Shown piece after piece: positions 33,701 through 44,086 of a DNA stretch of 64,000 bases. The DNA comes from Zobellia uliginosa. GTDB lineage: Bacteria; Bacteroidota; Bacteroidia; Flavobacteriales; Flavobacteriaceae. Both the position numbers and the translations under genes were made by a program. The notes under the pieces were generated by a model. It saw only the letters and a program-made list of their open reading frames with translations, had not been told where the DNA came from and did no database searches. Location: NCBI RefSeq assembly GCF_018860745.1, contig NZ_JAHKPY010000002.1, positions 688,618 through 752,617 on the forward strand, given 5' to 3'. How positions within the stretch are numbered: position 1 is the stretch's first letter; each line of letters opens with the position of its first letter.

Positions 33701-34373
33701 AAAGTTTATCATTGTTTACGGAAGTACCATCGTTTTTTTTCGGCACAATACTGTTTGCAGACACGTCATTTTTTTGAATATTGTTAAGAAGGTAAACATC
33801 TAAATCGCCATCTTGATCATAATCTAGAAATGCAGCATGTACTGAAGGCCCATCATCATCTAACCCGTATTCTGCACCCTTTTCTTCAAACACAGGTATA
33901 CCTTTTTTATCAATCCCTTGATTAATAAAAAATAAATTTTGTTTGTTGTAAAAATTGTATGGACCGCTGCTGTTAACATATATATCAAGCCAACCATCGT
34001 TATTAATATCAACCGTTGTTACTCCTGTAGACCATTTATTTATAGCTTCAACTTTTGAAATTTTTGTAACATCAGAAAATTTTAATTTACCCTGGTTTAG
34101 GTATAATTTGTTGTCAACCATGTTACCTGTTAAATAGATATCTGGAAGCCCATCATTATTAAAATCGCCAATACCTACACCACCTCCATTATAAATGTAT
34201 TCGTAAGTTAAAATATTTACCGAATCATTCTCGATTATGTCATTGGAGAAGGTTAAATTAGTCTCGTTTGAAGGTAATATCTTGAATAAAGTATTTTCTT
34301 TTGGCTTGTTACAACCAACCAAGATAGTGATGCAAAGTGTAATAAGAGTTCTAAAATTTTTCAACTTATTCAA
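30756..34373 (-). CDS. VCBS/FG-GAP repeat lipoprotein with ASPIC/UnbV domain
   Basis: A 1205-residue outer-surface lipoprotein (lipobox LVGC, residues 18-21). It is built of many FG-GAP units with Ca-binding loops such as DFNNDGLPDIYL, DINNDGWLDIYV, DYDQDGDLDVYL and DFDNDGDLDIVV. The ASPIC/UnbV domain lies at about 530-620 (GIGTKIYIKTKERMQYYEQ), followed by a second set of propeller repeats. Proteins of this layout (CRTAC1-like) accompany SusCD systems in marine Bacteroidota. They are thought to bind glycans or stabilise the outer-membrane complex, but no enzyme activity is known. It follows susD by 107 bases in the same direction. Confidence 0.9.
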   Translation of the reverse strand: MNKLKNFRTLITLCITILVGCNKPKENTLFKILPSNETNLTFSNDIIENDSVNILTYEYIYNGGGVGIGDFNNDGLPDIYLTGNMVDNKLYLNQGKLKFSDVTKISKVEAINKWSTGVTTVDINNDGWLDIYVNSSGPYNFYNKQNLFFINQGIDKKGIPVFEEKGAEYGLDDDGPSVHAAFLDYDQDGDLDVYLLNNIQKNDVSANSIVPKKNDGTSVNNDKLYKNNFIETGEIFFSDVTIEAGIIKEGYGLGLAIQDMNLDGWPDIYVSNDYISNDILYINNKNGTFTDQISSMFKHQSHSAMGNDIADINNDGLVDVITLDMLPRENKGRKLMLQGIRYERNLYKEQYNYDPQYVRNTLQLNQGNSESGLPIFSEIGQFSGVSESNWSWSPLMIDLDNDGNRDLFIANGYPKDITNSDYSDYRNEGGRLLFKSYVDQNRELLELLDTYPSLKVPNKIFKNNGDLTFADVSEKWGVIDSTFSQGAAFADFDNDGDLDIVVNNINDKVQFLENTLYPISNKDSTTRNNFLKVKLKGPTNNLSGIGTKIYIKTKERMQYYEQSPYRGFQSTVEDIIHFGVGSTKLVDTLEVVWADGKSQLLEMINGNQKLELSYKNANLPKLKNSDSISLTNTKPLFKNVTDSLNLTYLHKEKVYIDFLNQPLLPHMHSQSGPGIAIGDINGDNLEDFFVGGSFGHSGKLFTQKTDGTFLGIPITDGRKYEEDMGCLLFDADNDDDLDLYIVSGSTEFKSGSDYYKDRLYINDGNSNFKLDTNALPELAESGSNVIAADYDGDGDLDLFVGGRIKPNSYPYPSRSAILRNDSQKKDCPVFVDVTHDVAPEMEDLGMVTTSLWTDFNNDGKLDLLLAGEWMPPTFFQNTGNKFINITTKITGMNNHTGWWNSFVGADFDNDGDIDYIGGNLGLNSKLKASTEFPLLIYVNDFDGNGSIDPIVAFEQDGSYYPLPSRNEIAEQLVMMKKRFKNHTTYAESKLSQVLTKEEVEESLQMNAKYFASAYFENQGTDKDGIPSFKVKSLPYIAQFAPVNGMLVQDVDENGTLDLTLIGNSYQTNATLGRYDALNGLFFSGDGEGNFNALNFKETGFSVQNDSRSLAELICKNGKSLFLASQNNNNLKAYLQTTSSFKIYKAEKMNSFALITLNDGRTRKHEFYYGQSYLSQSSRILKYNPLNVKQITIYNFNGGKKALLKH

Positions 34374-34480
34374 ATTTAGTTTTGTTGGTCTGTTTTAATA
34401 ACTACAAGCTGATGGCAATAAATTTCGTAAAATAAAAGATTGCGCCCATTTATTTGACGCAATCTTTTACAAGTATTAAA

Positions 34481-35923
34481 TTAATAACCTGGGTTTTGCA
34501 TTAAATTGCCCTCGCTAATGTCAACTTGCGATTGTGGGATAGGAAAATGTTCGTGCTTCCCATCTACAAAAGCATGACCAGCAGCCCTGTTGACTTCACC
34601 TGCAATGCCCCATCGAACCAAATCAAAAAATGATTTCATTTCGGAGGCTAATTCAATTCTTCGTTCATTTCTAACGGCTGCGATAAGATCAGGTTGAGAT
34701 AAGCCTTTTAGTTCAGGAATTGCTTCAGGAATACTTCTGGCATCATTTCTAGCACGAGCTCTAACAATTTCTAATGCATCTTCCGCCTCTGTTAGGTTGC
34801 CGAGTTCGGCTTCACTTTCAGCCACCATAAGATAGACCTCTGCTAAACGCATGAATATAAAATTGTTAGAGGCATTCGCATCAGCTCCCTCACCAAATTC
34901 AGGATCACCAATAAGTTTTAATAGTCCATATTGCTCATCGGGTATACAATCTTCTGGGATTGTAAAATCATTGTAGTTGTCACCTGGTTTAAGTAGGGTG
35001 TATTCTCTTCTCGGATCCCCTTCTTCAAAAGCGTCATATAATATTTGAGTTCCAGTGTGTGACCCCCATCCACCAATACAGCCTGGTCGGTGCCATACTG
35101 TAATAGAGCTACCTTCATTAAGGTCTTCCCATCCTGATGTGTTTGGTACAGCCTGCATTTCGAAGATTGATTCTTTGGTATTTTTTGCCCAAGTAGCTTC
35201 TCTAAAATCACCTAATAATTCATATTGTTTTGAATCAATCACTTCATTAGATTTAACAGCAGCTTTATCCCACTCTTCCATAAAAAGATAAAGTCTTGAT
35301 AAGAAAGCTTTTGCTGCGCCACTTGTAACTCTACCCACATTGCCGTCATCATATTCTATAGGTAAGGCTTCTGCATCCTTAAAATCTTGCTCTATAGAAG
35401 TTAATATATCTTCCGTACTTGCTTTTCCTTGTGTTAAGGCTTCTGTATCGCTTGGTGAAATGGGCTCTAATACTAATGGAACTTCACCGTATACTTGATA
35501 AAGCCAGAAATAGTAGAATCCTCTTAGGAATTTAGCTTCATTCACCAATCTTTCTCGGAGTACAGGGTCCATGTCAATTTCAGGAATATTTTCTATAGCA
35601 TAATTTGCTCTACTAATTCCTTCATAAACATCTGACCAGAAAGCTCCAATATCCCCATTTGTTGGGGTATGATTAAAACTTTCAAATCCTCCATTGGTAT
35701 CTGGAGTAGAGGTGTCTGCTAAACGCCATAAAACTAGATTTGTAGTTGACCTCTTGTTTAATTTGTCATAAACTGCGCTGACTGCAGTTATAGCATCTGA
35801 TTCAGTTTTGTAGAAACTATTTGTACCTAGTACAGCTTCTGGTTCTTCATCTAAAAATTTACTACAGCTGATAACTAGTGCTACGCTTAAAAGCGTGTAG
35901 AAATAAATTAAAATCTTTTTCAT
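34481..35923 (-). CDS. SusD/RagB-family outer-membrane glycan-binding lipoprotein
   Basis: A 480-residue lipoprotein (lipobox VISC, residues 17-20). It has the SusD core: FLDEEPEAVLGTNSFYKTESDAITAVSAVY at the start, FLRGFYYFWLYQVYGEVPLV, GRVTSGAAKAFLSRLYLFMEEWDKA, and the C-terminal RNERRIELASEMKSFFDLVRWG. SusD proteins lid the SusC transporter and capture oligosaccharides at the cell surface. The gene is 16 bases downstream of susC, the normal pair. The glycan ligand is that of the PUL. Confidence 0.96.
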   Translation of the reverse strand: MKKILIYFYTLLSVALVISCSKFLDEEPEAVLGTNSFYKTESDAITAVSAVYDKLNKRSTTNLVLWRLADTSTPDTNGGFESFNHTPTNGDIGAFWSDVYEGISRANYAIENIPEIDMDPVLRERLVNEAKFLRGFYYFWLYQVYGEVPLVLEPISPSDTEALTQGKASTEDILTSIEQDFKDAEALPIEYDDGNVGRVTSGAAKAFLSRLYLFMEEWDKAAVKSNEVIDSKQYELLGDFREATWAKNTKESIFEMQAVPNTSGWEDLNEGSSITVWHRPGCIGGWGSHTGTQILYDAFEEGDPRREYTLLKPGDNYNDFTIPEDCIPDEQYGLLKLIGDPEFGEGADANASNNFIFMRLAEVYLMVAESEAELGNLTEAEDALEIVRARARNDARSIPEAIPELKGLSQPDLIAAVRNERRIELASEMKSFFDLVRWGIAGEVNRAAGHAFVDGKHEHFPIPQSQVDISEGNLMQNPGY

Positions 35924-35939
35924 ATTTGTAATTTGTTTA

Positions 35940-38900
35940 TTAAAAAGTAATATTAAGACCGAGTAAGAAAGTTCTAGGTTGAGGATATCTTCCTTGGTCT
36001 ATTCCGTTTGATAAATCAGTGCCATATCCATTCTCTTGACCTGTATTTGTTCCGACTTCAGGATCATAACCGTTATAATTAGTTAGTGTAAGTAAATTTT
36101 CTATAGAAGTATATATCCTTAATCTTTTTAAACGTAATGATTCTAGAATATTTCCTGAAAAATTATATCCTAATTGAACATTTTTAATTCTCAAGTAAGA
36201 TGCATCCTTTATATATCTATCTGAAACTCTATTATTATTGTTTGGGTCATCCCAAGTTAGTCGCGGTATATCCGTATTTGTATTAGAAGGAGTCCAGCTA
36301 TTTAGTATTTCTGTAGATTTATTTCCACCTTGGCTATCTAGTATTAAATAGTCAATTCCATTAAATACATCTACATTGGAAACACCTTGTAAGAAAATTG
36401 ATAAATCGAAGTCTTCATATTGACCAGAAAAGTTAAAAGAATATGTTAAATCAGGAAATGCATCACCTAAAATGATTCTATCATCTGCTGTAATTATTCC
36501 ATCAGGTACACCTTCTGGCCCACTTAAATCTTTATACTTAATATCACCAGGAGCTGTTCTTACTTCTTGGACAGGGCTCGCGTCAATCTCTGCTTGTGTT
36601 TGAAAAATACCATCGGTTGCATACCCAAAGAAAGACCCAATAGGATATCCTACTAAAGCTCTAGATAATGATTCAGAACCTCTCAGGTCGTTAGCTACAA
36701 TAATCTCATCAACAGTTGATAAACTAGTAACTTCATTTTCAATTTTACTTGCATTTGCTGAAATAGAATAGGTAAGTTTACCAGCGGTATTACGATAAGT
36801 GATACCTAGTTCTAGACCTTTGTTGTTTACAGATCCTGCATTAACATTTGGAACGCTGGCCTGTCCGATTATTTGTGGTAACGGTACTTGGAGAAGCATG
36901 TCCTTTGTATCATTGTTAAAATATTCGGCTGTGAATTCTATTTTGTTTTTTAAAATACTAAAATCTAATCCTATGTTTGACATTACTGTTGTCTCCCAGC
37001 TTAAATCTTCATTTCCATACACTGATGGTGCAACTCCAGAGACTAAATTTCCGCCGAATGCATAATTATAACTTTGCCCTGAGGAAACCTGTGTAACATA
37101 AGGGTAGTAGTTATTTACAGATTGGTTACCAACTTCGCCCCAACTTCCACGTAATTTAAGATTAGATATCCAGGGTGATTCTTTTAAAAAGTTTTCTTCT
37201 GATAGTTTCCATCCTAATGAAATAGAAGGAAATGTACCCCATCTTTTGTCTTCTGTGAACCTAGAAGAACCATCTCGTCTCACTGTTGCATTTAATAAGT
37301 ATTTGTCCTTATAGCTATAGGTAAGTCTTCCGAAATAAGAGAGTAGTGTAAACCCTCCAGATGCTCCGTAATTAGACATAGATAATGGTGAGCCAAAGTT
37401 TAGATATCTTAAGCTTTCAGGGTCGCCATCAGCGAATTCCTCTCTACTAGCACCAAATCCATCATTTTGAAATTCTTGTGCTGAAGTACCACCTAATAAG
37501 GTTAAATCATGATTGCCTAAGCTTTTTGTATATAACAATGTGTTTTCCCACGAATAGAAGAAATTTTTGTTATAACTTCTGCTTAATGAAGATACAGTAA
37601 TCGGTCTTTGTCCTTCGGGAAATTTCTCATTGTACGTTTTTGTTTCAGTAGTAGTGTAATCTATGGATAATTGCGACTTAAGTTTTAAACCATTAATTAT
37701 GTCGTATTCGCCATAAACGTTTCCCAATAACCTGAATCTATAAACTGGATTATCTAATCTCGTAGCCTGTCCTACGGGGTTATTAGCATTTCCAAAGATA
37801 CTGCCAGTATTATCTGTTGGTGGAGCCACGAATTCCCCATCTGCATCTTTAACTGTATAATTTTCTGGTAGGTTAAGTGCATTAATAAGAACACCGTTCC
37901 ATAAATCATTTAAAATAACCCCATCAGTCTTTTCGTGTGATAAACTTATAGTAGAGCCAAAATTTATTTTATTATTCAACTTATGGTCAATACTAGATCT
38001 AAATGTATACCTTTTATTGTTGGTAGTTATTATAATTCCGCTCTCATCGCGCATACTAGCAGACACAGCATAATTAGTAGTTTCATTTCCTCCAGTAACA
38101 CCAAATTGGTAATCTTGGACTATACCCGTTGTAAATATTTCATCTTGCCAGTCCGTTCTAGATATTCTGTAATTAGGGTCTGTTAGTCTAGCGTCGGGGT
38201 CAAGTGACTCTTCCCCAGCAGCAGTTCTTTGTGCATTAGCGTTGTTTCGAGATTCATTTATTACATCTATGTACTGACCTGCATCCAATACATCTAATTT
38301 GTTTGAAGCATTACGCATACCTGTATATGTAGAGAAAGTAAATTCAGTTTTTCTGTTTTTACCACCTCTTTTTGTTGTTACTATTACAACGCCATTTGCT
38401 GCTCGAGAACCGTAGATTGCAGATGCGGAAGCATCTTTAAGTACACTAATGGATTCTAAATCATTTGGATTTATACCCTGCAAAGAACTTGTTTGAACCC
38501 CATCCACCACATATAGCGGTGAATTATCACCAATTGTACCGATACCTCTAATTCTCACTGTGGGAGTGCCACCTGGAGAAGCATTTTGTATTACTGTTAC
38601 ACCAGTCATTCTTCCTTGCAAAGCTTGTTCTACATTGGCAACAGGTAACTCGGTAATTGTTTTGGATGATATTGTAGATATAGCACCTGTTAAATCAGTT
38701 TTTTTCTGGGTTCCGTAACCGATAACAACAACTTCACTTAATTCCGAGGCGGACACTTCTAGTGCCACTGATAAATTTGATTGATTGTTGATGCCTATTT
38801 CTTGAGAGGCATAACCAAGGTAAGATATAACTAGAATATTGTTTCCATCAGAAACATCTATTGAGAACTGACCATCAAAATCAGTTAGAGTACCATTAGT

Positions 38901-39092
38901 AGTACCCTTTTCAATTATATTAACACCAGGAATCGGAATATTGGATTCATTATCAACAACTAAACCTGTTATTTTTTTTGTTTGAGCCACAGTATTAAAG
39001 GATACTAAACATATGCACAAGATTGTGAAACATGCTTTAATATGATTTTTAACTTGTCTGCTTCTAGTTATTTTATTTTTTAGCATGTACAT
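35940..39092 (-). CDS. SusC/RagA-family TonB-dependent oligosaccharide transporter
   Basis: A 1050-residue outer-membrane barrel. After the signal peptide (ending near NTVAQ) there is a carboxypeptidase-regulatory-like domain (KITGLVVDNESNIPIPGVN...), a TonB box and plug (VVVIGYGTQKKTDLTGAIS, GIGTIGDNSPLYVVDGV), and a 22-strand barrel ending in FLLGLNITF. It imports oligosaccharides with energy from TonB-ExbBD. The start could be 39092 or the Met two codons later (39086); the second gives a more usual signal start. It heads the left operon and is probably induced by the adjacent hybrid two-component regulator. Confidence 0.96.
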   Translation of the reverse strand: MYMLKNKITRSRQVKNHIKACFTILCICLVSFNTVAQTKKITGLVVDNESNIPIPGVNIIEKGTTNGTLTDFDGQFSIDVSDGNNILVISYLGYASQEIGINNQSNLSVALEVSASELSEVVVIGYGTQKKTDLTGAISTISSKTITELPVANVEQALQGRMTGVTVIQNASPGGTPTVRIRGIGTIGDNSPLYVVDGVQTSSLQGINPNDLESISVLKDASASAIYGSRAANGVVIVTTKRGGKNRKTEFTFSTYTGMRNASNKLDVLDAGQYIDVINESRNNANAQRTAAGEESLDPDARLTDPNYRISRTDWQDEIFTTGIVQDYQFGVTGGNETTNYAVSASMRDESGIIITTNNKRYTFRSSIDHKLNNKINFGSTISLSHEKTDGVILNDLWNGVLINALNLPENYTVKDADGEFVAPPTDNTGSIFGNANNPVGQATRLDNPVYRFRLLGNVYGEYDIINGLKLKSQLSIDYTTTETKTYNEKFPEGQRPITVSSLSRSYNKNFFYSWENTLLYTKSLGNHDLTLLGGTSAQEFQNDGFGASREEFADGDPESLRYLNFGSPLSMSNYGASGGFTLLSYFGRLTYSYKDKYLLNATVRRDGSSRFTEDKRWGTFPSISLGWKLSEENFLKESPWISNLKLRGSWGEVGNQSVNNYYPYVTQVSSGQSYNYAFGGNLVSGVAPSVYGNEDLSWETTVMSNIGLDFSILKNKIEFTAEYFNNDTKDMLLQVPLPQIIGQASVPNVNAGSVNNKGLELGITYRNTAGKLTYSISANASKIENEVTSLSTVDEIIVANDLRGSESLSRALVGYPIGSFFGYATDGIFQTQAEIDASPVQEVRTAPGDIKYKDLSGPEGVPDGIITADDRIILGDAFPDLTYSFNFSGQYEDFDLSIFLQGVSNVDVFNGIDYLILDSQGGNKSTEILNSWTPSNTNTDIPRLTWDDPNNNNRVSDRYIKDASYLRIKNVQLGYNFSGNILESLRLKRLRIYTSIENLLTLTNYNGYDPEVGTNTGQENGYGTDLSNGIDQGRYPQPRTFLLGLNITF

Positions 39093-39440
39093 CTTTAATT
39101 GGAATTGGTTAATAATAATGATGTTAATTATTTGTTAACCAAAAATAAAAAAGAGCACAGTTAAAATGGTGTATTTATTGTCCTTATAAGGGGTAATTAT
39201 TGTCTAAATCTAATAAAAACGGACGTTTTAGACGTGATTGTTGTTGTTTCTAAAATAACAGCTACTTAAATTCATAATAATGCATCTAAGTTAAACGATG
39301 CGAATATTATACGGATTTCTTAAGATAAACTTAATATATATTACTTGATGCTCAAAAAAATCGTTCAAGTTAAGAAATACTCATTTGGTGTAGGGTTGGA
39401 GCCCACCATTGTCTCTTCTTATAATGATTAAATTACCCAA
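39093..39440 (-). promoter_or_regulatory. susC promoter region
   Basis: About 350 bases between the regulator stop and susC. Near 39221-39236 the motif GACGT occurs twice, nine bases apart (GACGTTTTAGACGT). On the minus strand TTAGATTTAG near 39205 resembles the -7 box. Direct repeats upstream of susC are typical sites for AraC-type output domains of hybrid regulators, so this is a candidate site. Confidence 0.4.
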
Positions 39441-42400
39441 TTAATTTTTAATAGTTGTAGGGAGTTGACCATGAAACTCCTTAAAGCTTTTGCTAAAATA
39501 TTTTGGGTTTGAGAATCCTACCATAAAGGCTACTTCTGAAACTCGTACCCCTTTATTATCAATTAAGATTTGCTTAGCTCTTTTCATTCGCATAGTTAGC
39601 AATATATCCTTACATGACTGGCCAGTTAATCTTTTAACTTTTCTATAAAAATTTGTATGACTCATTCCTAATTGAGACTCAAGAGAATTAATGGAAAAGC
39701 TAGAGTCTGAAATCCCTTCTTCAAGTGCTTTTATTAATGATGACATGAATTTTTCGTCCAGTGATGTAAATGTAATTGCAGACGGTTCGAGTGTATTATC
39801 CAGTTGAAACAGTTTTCGTAATTGTACTCGGGTGGTTATTATGTTTTTTATCCTAATTAATAAGTATTGCATATCAAATGGCTTAGAGATGTAATCGTCC
39901 GCACCCATTTCAATACCATTATATTTAGTTTGAACATCAACTTTAGCTGTTAATAGAATTACCGGAATATGGCTTGTTTCAATGTTAGACTTAATAAATT
40001 TGCAAAACTCAATACCATCCATATTAGGCATCATAATGTCACTAACAATTAAATCAGGTGAATATTTTTTAGCCATTTTTATACCCTCCTGACCGTCCTC
40101 AGCTTCAAAGACTTGATATTTGTTTTTAAGTTCATCTTTTATAAAAATCCTCATATCAGTATTGTCTTCAACTAAAAGTACTTTATGCTCTTTCTTACTA
40201 AAAGATTGCTCTTGATTATCATTAGTGTATTCAATATTTTTTTTGTTTTTTATGTCTTCAATAATATATATTTCATCAGTGTTAGGTGATTGCATTTTAA
40301 TATTGGGAATAAATATGCTAACGGTTGTTCCATAATCTTTTTTACTAGTAACTTTAATTGCCCCAGAATGTGCTTCAATTAAATCCTTACAAAGAGAAAG
40401 ACCAATACCATACCCTCCGGAATCAACAATATTTGCTTGATAAAACCTATCGAATACCTTATTGATATCACTTTCAAAAATACCTATTCCTGAATCTTGA
40501 ATATCAATTTTTACAAATTCCATAACTGACTTAGCTTGTAATTCCTGTGGCAAGTTGTTAGTTACTCTTTCTATATAAATATTAATTTCACCTTCGTTTG
40601 TATATTTGACAGCATTCGAAATTATATTAAATATGACCTTTGAAATCATATCATTATCATAGCTAGTATTAATAATAGCCTCGGAACTAGATATATTCAA
40701 ATCTATTTGTTTTCGACTCAGTTCTGTTTCAAAATACTTGACTTCCTCTTTTATTAGATCTATAATATTATTGTATTTTAATATTGGAGACAATTTGCCG
40801 GCATCAGCTCTTCTAACATCTAATAATTGATCAATTATATGTTTTAGTTTTTTTACATTAAGCTTTATCCTGTTTAATTGATTTTTTAAATCTGGTTTTA
40901 AATCAGTACTCTCTAGTATAATTTCTAAAGGACTACTTATTAGTGTTAGAGGTGTTCTAAGATCGTGAGAAACGTTAACAAAAAAGCGTGCTCTTAATTG
41001 GTCAACTTCGTGTAATTTTTTATTAAGTTCATTTTCAAGTAAAATTTCCTTCTTGGTGGTGTAGCGGATTACTGAATATTTAGTGAGATAAAAAACAATT
41101 ATTCCAAAGATTAAAACATAAAGAATGTAAGCTAGAGGTGTTTTGAAAAAAGGTGTTCTTATGTGAACATAAACGCTCCTAGGGGTCTCTTCCCAAATGC
41201 CATCATAGTTCGTAGATTTAACTTTGAAGGTATATTTTCCGAAGGGAAGGTTTGTGTATGTTGCTCTTCTATTTAGGGCATTAGTATATTGCCAATTCTC
41301 ATCAAACCCTTCCAGTGTGTAAGCATATTTGATTTTATCGGGGTTTGAAAATAGCATAGCAGAAAACCCAAAACCAAAATTATTTTGATTGGGAGCAAGA
41401 AAAATGGAATCGGTTAGAGTAATATTTTCTATTAGTACGTTATTTTTAGTAACCTCGTTACCAATTTTCACTTTCTTGTTAAAAAGGAAAAAGTCTGTTA
41501 TTTCGGTTTCGGCTTGAATTTTATCTGAATATATATTGTTTGGATAAAAGGTGTTAATACCGTTTATGCCTCCTATAATAATTTCACCATCTGATTTTTT
41601 AAATACGGTATGTTCAGAGAATTCGTTACTTTGAATTCCATCGCTTATAAAATAGTTGTAGTATTTTTCAGTTGTAGGATTAAATTTGCTTAGACCTTGA
41701 TTAGTTCCTATCCATAAATTACTATCATTATCTTCAACTATAGACTGGATCATATTATTTGGCAAACCATCTTTTTTGTTAAAGACTTTAAATGATAATT
41801 TTCCAGAATTGGAATCACGTTGGATTTTATTTAATCCCTCATAGGTTCCAATCCACATATTATCTTGTTTATCCTTAATTATAGATCGTATATAATTATT
41901 ACTTAACGAATTTGAGGAAGTACCTTTTTTGTAGATAGAAATATTTATAGCGTTAGAGTTCTTATCTAATTTTAAAATATTTAAACCTCCTCCTTCTGTT
42001 CCAACGTATAGCTCATTTGTTTTCTTCGCAAAAAATAAATCACGACAATTATTAAAAGAAATACGAGGCGTTGTTGAAGTACTATACTCCTTATCTAATA
42101 TAATTTGGTTATTTAGTATTTTACACTTTTTCAAACCCTTAAAAGTGGCAACCCAATAAATATTCTCAGCAACACGTTTAATATTAAAAACAGCATCGTT
42201 ATAAAATTTACTTAGAATTTTAAGTTCATTGTTACTGTATTGAACTAGGTAAATACCAAACTCGCTACAGACAAAAAGATTATTATCATTTGCAGGTCCT
42301 ATGTAGTAAATCGATTCTGTTTTAAACCCTATTTTCCTAAAAATATTTTCTTTTCTATTAAGAAGATAAAGGCCGTCATTATGTTTTCCTACAAAGATGT

Positions 42401-43559
42401 TATCATTTATATCGGCATAAAGAGCTCTGACAAAATTAGACTCTGATACATCTTCCGTTGATTGATTTTTAGCGGAGTAGTAATTGAATTGTTTTTGATG
42501 AGGATTATAAATATTTACTCCAGACCCCACTGTTCCAATCCATACTAAGTTATTTTTTGAAACATATAACGAATAAATAAGGTTTGAGTTTAGGCTTCTA
42601 CTGTTAGATTTTGAATTTTGAATATTCTTAAATGGAGGATTTTCATCATTTAAATTGCCTGACTCTAAAACTATTACTCCTTTATCTCGTGTCCCAATCC
42701 ATAAATCCCCAACTTTATCAATTACAACAGAAGAACATTTATCTGAACAAAAATTAGAATCAGATTTATTTTCGGTGAAATGGCTTAACATTTTGGTTGA
42801 AGAGTTATATCTAAAAACACCTTTCTTGTGTGAAGCAACCCATAAATTTCCAAAAGTATCTTCCTTAATACTTCTTACGCCAATATATTTTGCTTTCTCA
42901 TCTAAAGAGTCGGTAAAATTTATAGTATCTATTAGAATAGGACTGGTAGCATTCACTTGAAAAACTAAATGGTGAATATTATTTTCTGTTGCAACCCATA
43001 CGGTTCCATCTTCTGCTCCTTCTAAAGCCACAACATTTTTTAAATTTTTATCATTTAGTTGAATTTGGGTGAAATTTTCACCGATATCAAATAAATTAAC
43101 ACTTTCTATATTTGCGCGTAAGAAGCCTAATGATGTCCCTAAAAGTATACGATTCTCATTTATTAGGATAGCTTTGATGGATAGTAATTCTTTTTGGAAA
43201 CTAGTTAGTTCTATCTGTTGAATTTTATCTGATTTTGGACTATAAACACTTAAGCCATCATCTGTTCCAATCCATACTCTCCCTAGTGAATCCTCAGCCA
43301 ATGACCTAACTGTGTTGTTTGATATGGAGTTTGGGTTGTTTTTTTCAGTATTAAATACTGTAATGTTGTATCCATCAGATCTATTAAGTCCATCTAGAGT
43401 TCCAAACCACATAAAGCCTCTAGAGTCCTCCAAAAAACAATATATTTCACTTTGAGATAGTCCGTTTTCAGTCGTAATATGACGGAATTGTTTTGACTGT
43501 GAAAAAGTTAACACATGGAATATTAGAAAAAACAATATCAAAAAGCACTTTAGTTTCAT
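39441..43559 (-). CDS. Hybrid two-component system regulator (HTCS) of the PUL
   Basis: I choose the ATG at 43559 (MKLKCFLILF), which opens directly with a signal peptide; an upstream in-frame start at 43604 adds 15 doubtful residues. The product of about 1372 residues has a periplasmic double propeller of two-component regulator repeats (for example MWFGTLDGLNRSDGYNI, VWIGTDDGLSVY, NMWIGTYEGLNK), a Y_Y_Y domain (about 690-770) and a membrane helix near TPLAYILYVLIFGIIVFYL. Then come the histidine kinase (His865 in VNVSHDLRTP), a receiver domain (Asp1174 in VSDIMMPNMDG) and an AraC-type DNA-binding domain at the end (ISEVAFMVGFSNPKYFSKSF-like). It senses an oligosaccharide and activates both flanking operons. 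Confidence 0.96.
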   Translation of the reverse strand: MKLKCFLILFFLIFHVLTFSQSKQFRHITTENGLSQSEIYCFLEDSRGFMWFGTLDGLNRSDGYNITVFNTEKNNPNSISNNTVRSLAEDSLGRVWIGTDDGLSVYSPKSDKIQQIELTSFQKELLSIKAILINENRILLGTSLGFLRANIESVNLFDIGENFTQIQLNDKNLKNVVALEGAEDGTVWVATENNIHHLVFQVNATSPILIDTINFTDSLDEKAKYIGVRSIKEDTFGNLWVASHKKGVFRYNSSTKMLSHFTENKSDSNFCSDKCSSVVIDKVGDLWIGTRDKGVIVLESGNLNDENPPFKNIQNSKSNSRSLNSNLIYSLYVSKNNLVWIGTVGSGVNIYNPHQKQFNYYSAKNQSTEDVSESNFVRALYADINDNIFVGKHNDGLYLLNRKENIFRKIGFKTESIYYIGPANDNNLFVCSEFGIYLVQYSNNELKILSKFYNDAVFNIKRVAENIYWVATFKGLKKCKILNNQIILDKEYSTSTTPRISFNNCRDLFFAKKTNELYVGTEGGGLNILKLDKNSNAINISIYKKGTSSNSLSNNYIRSIIKDKQDNMWIGTYEGLNKIQRDSNSGKLSFKVFNKKDGLPNNMIQSIVEDNDSNLWIGTNQGLSKFNPTTEKYYNYFISDGIQSNEFSEHTVFKKSDGEIIIGGINGINTFYPNNIYSDKIQAETEITDFFLFNKKVKIGNEVTKNNVLIENITLTDSIFLAPNQNNFGFGFSAMLFSNPDKIKYAYTLEGFDENWQYTNALNRRATYTNLPFGKYTFKVKSTNYDGIWEETPRSVYVHIRTPFFKTPLAYILYVLIFGIIVFYLTKYSVIRYTTKKEILLENELNKKLHEVDQLRARFFVNVSHDLRTPLTLISSPLEIILESTDLKPDLKNQLNRIKLNVKKLKHIIDQLLDVRRADAGKLSPILKYNNIIDLIKEEVKYFETELSRKQIDLNISSSEAIINTSYDNDMISKVIFNIISNAVKYTNEGEINIYIERVTNNLPQELQAKSVMEFVKIDIQDSGIGIFESDINKVFDRFYQANIVDSGGYGIGLSLCKDLIEAHSGAIKVTSKKDYGTTVSIFIPNIKMQSPNTDEIYIIEDIKNKKNIEYTNDNQEQSFSKKEHKVLLVEDNTDMRIFIKDELKNKYQVFEAEDGQEGIKMAKKYSPDLIVSDIMMPNMDGIEFCKFIKSNIETSHIPVILLTAKVDVQTKYNGIEMGADDYISKPFDMQYLLIRIKNIITTRVQLRKLFQLDNTLEPSAITFTSLDEKFMSSLIKALEEGISDSSFSINSLESQLGMSHTNFYRKVKRLTGQSCKDILLTMRMKRAKQILIDNKGVRVSEVAFMVGFSNPKYFSKSFKEFHGQLPTTIKN

Positions 43560-44086
43560 TAAACATGTTTTGAGCACAATTAAAAAGAAAATCAAATTCA
43601 GCAACGAAATGCTGTAGCTAATTAAAATATACTTTATTAAAAAGTATATAATATGCTTATTTGAAGATACATTTTTATAATCTTTTTCAATGATAATTTA
43701 ATTATTCTACTTCTTTTTTCTTTAAGAAATAGGAATTAACGTTTAAATAGATTGATTTTCTTAAATCTAACAATTTTTAGTACCTATTTGGTACAAAATG
43801 CACCCTTTAGAACATTTTCAAACTCTTACATTAGCTAATGTTCTTATTGAAATGTTAATGCCGCAGGTTATTTGAGTGAACAATCTTAAGGAAGCTTCTT
43901 TATTTAAATAACAGAAAGCTATTCATGGGAGTACTCAGGAATTATACGGTTTTATTGGTAAATAATCAGAATAATAAAACAATCCTTTAATGTGTAGAAG
44001 TTCGAGTTAGTTTGAATTGTTGTTTGAATTGACCCATACTTTGTGGGTCAATTTATTTTGCTCGAATTGTTATAAAAATTAAATTT
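43560..44086 (+). other. Intergenic region between the regulator and the right arm
   Basis: About 527 AT-rich bases holding the promoters of the regulator and the GH31 operon. A strong hairpin (AATTGACCCA/TGGGTCAATT, 7-base loop, 44027-44052) followed by TATTTT sits 35 bases before the GH31 start. It could be an attenuator or the end of a short leader RNA. Confidence 0.5.
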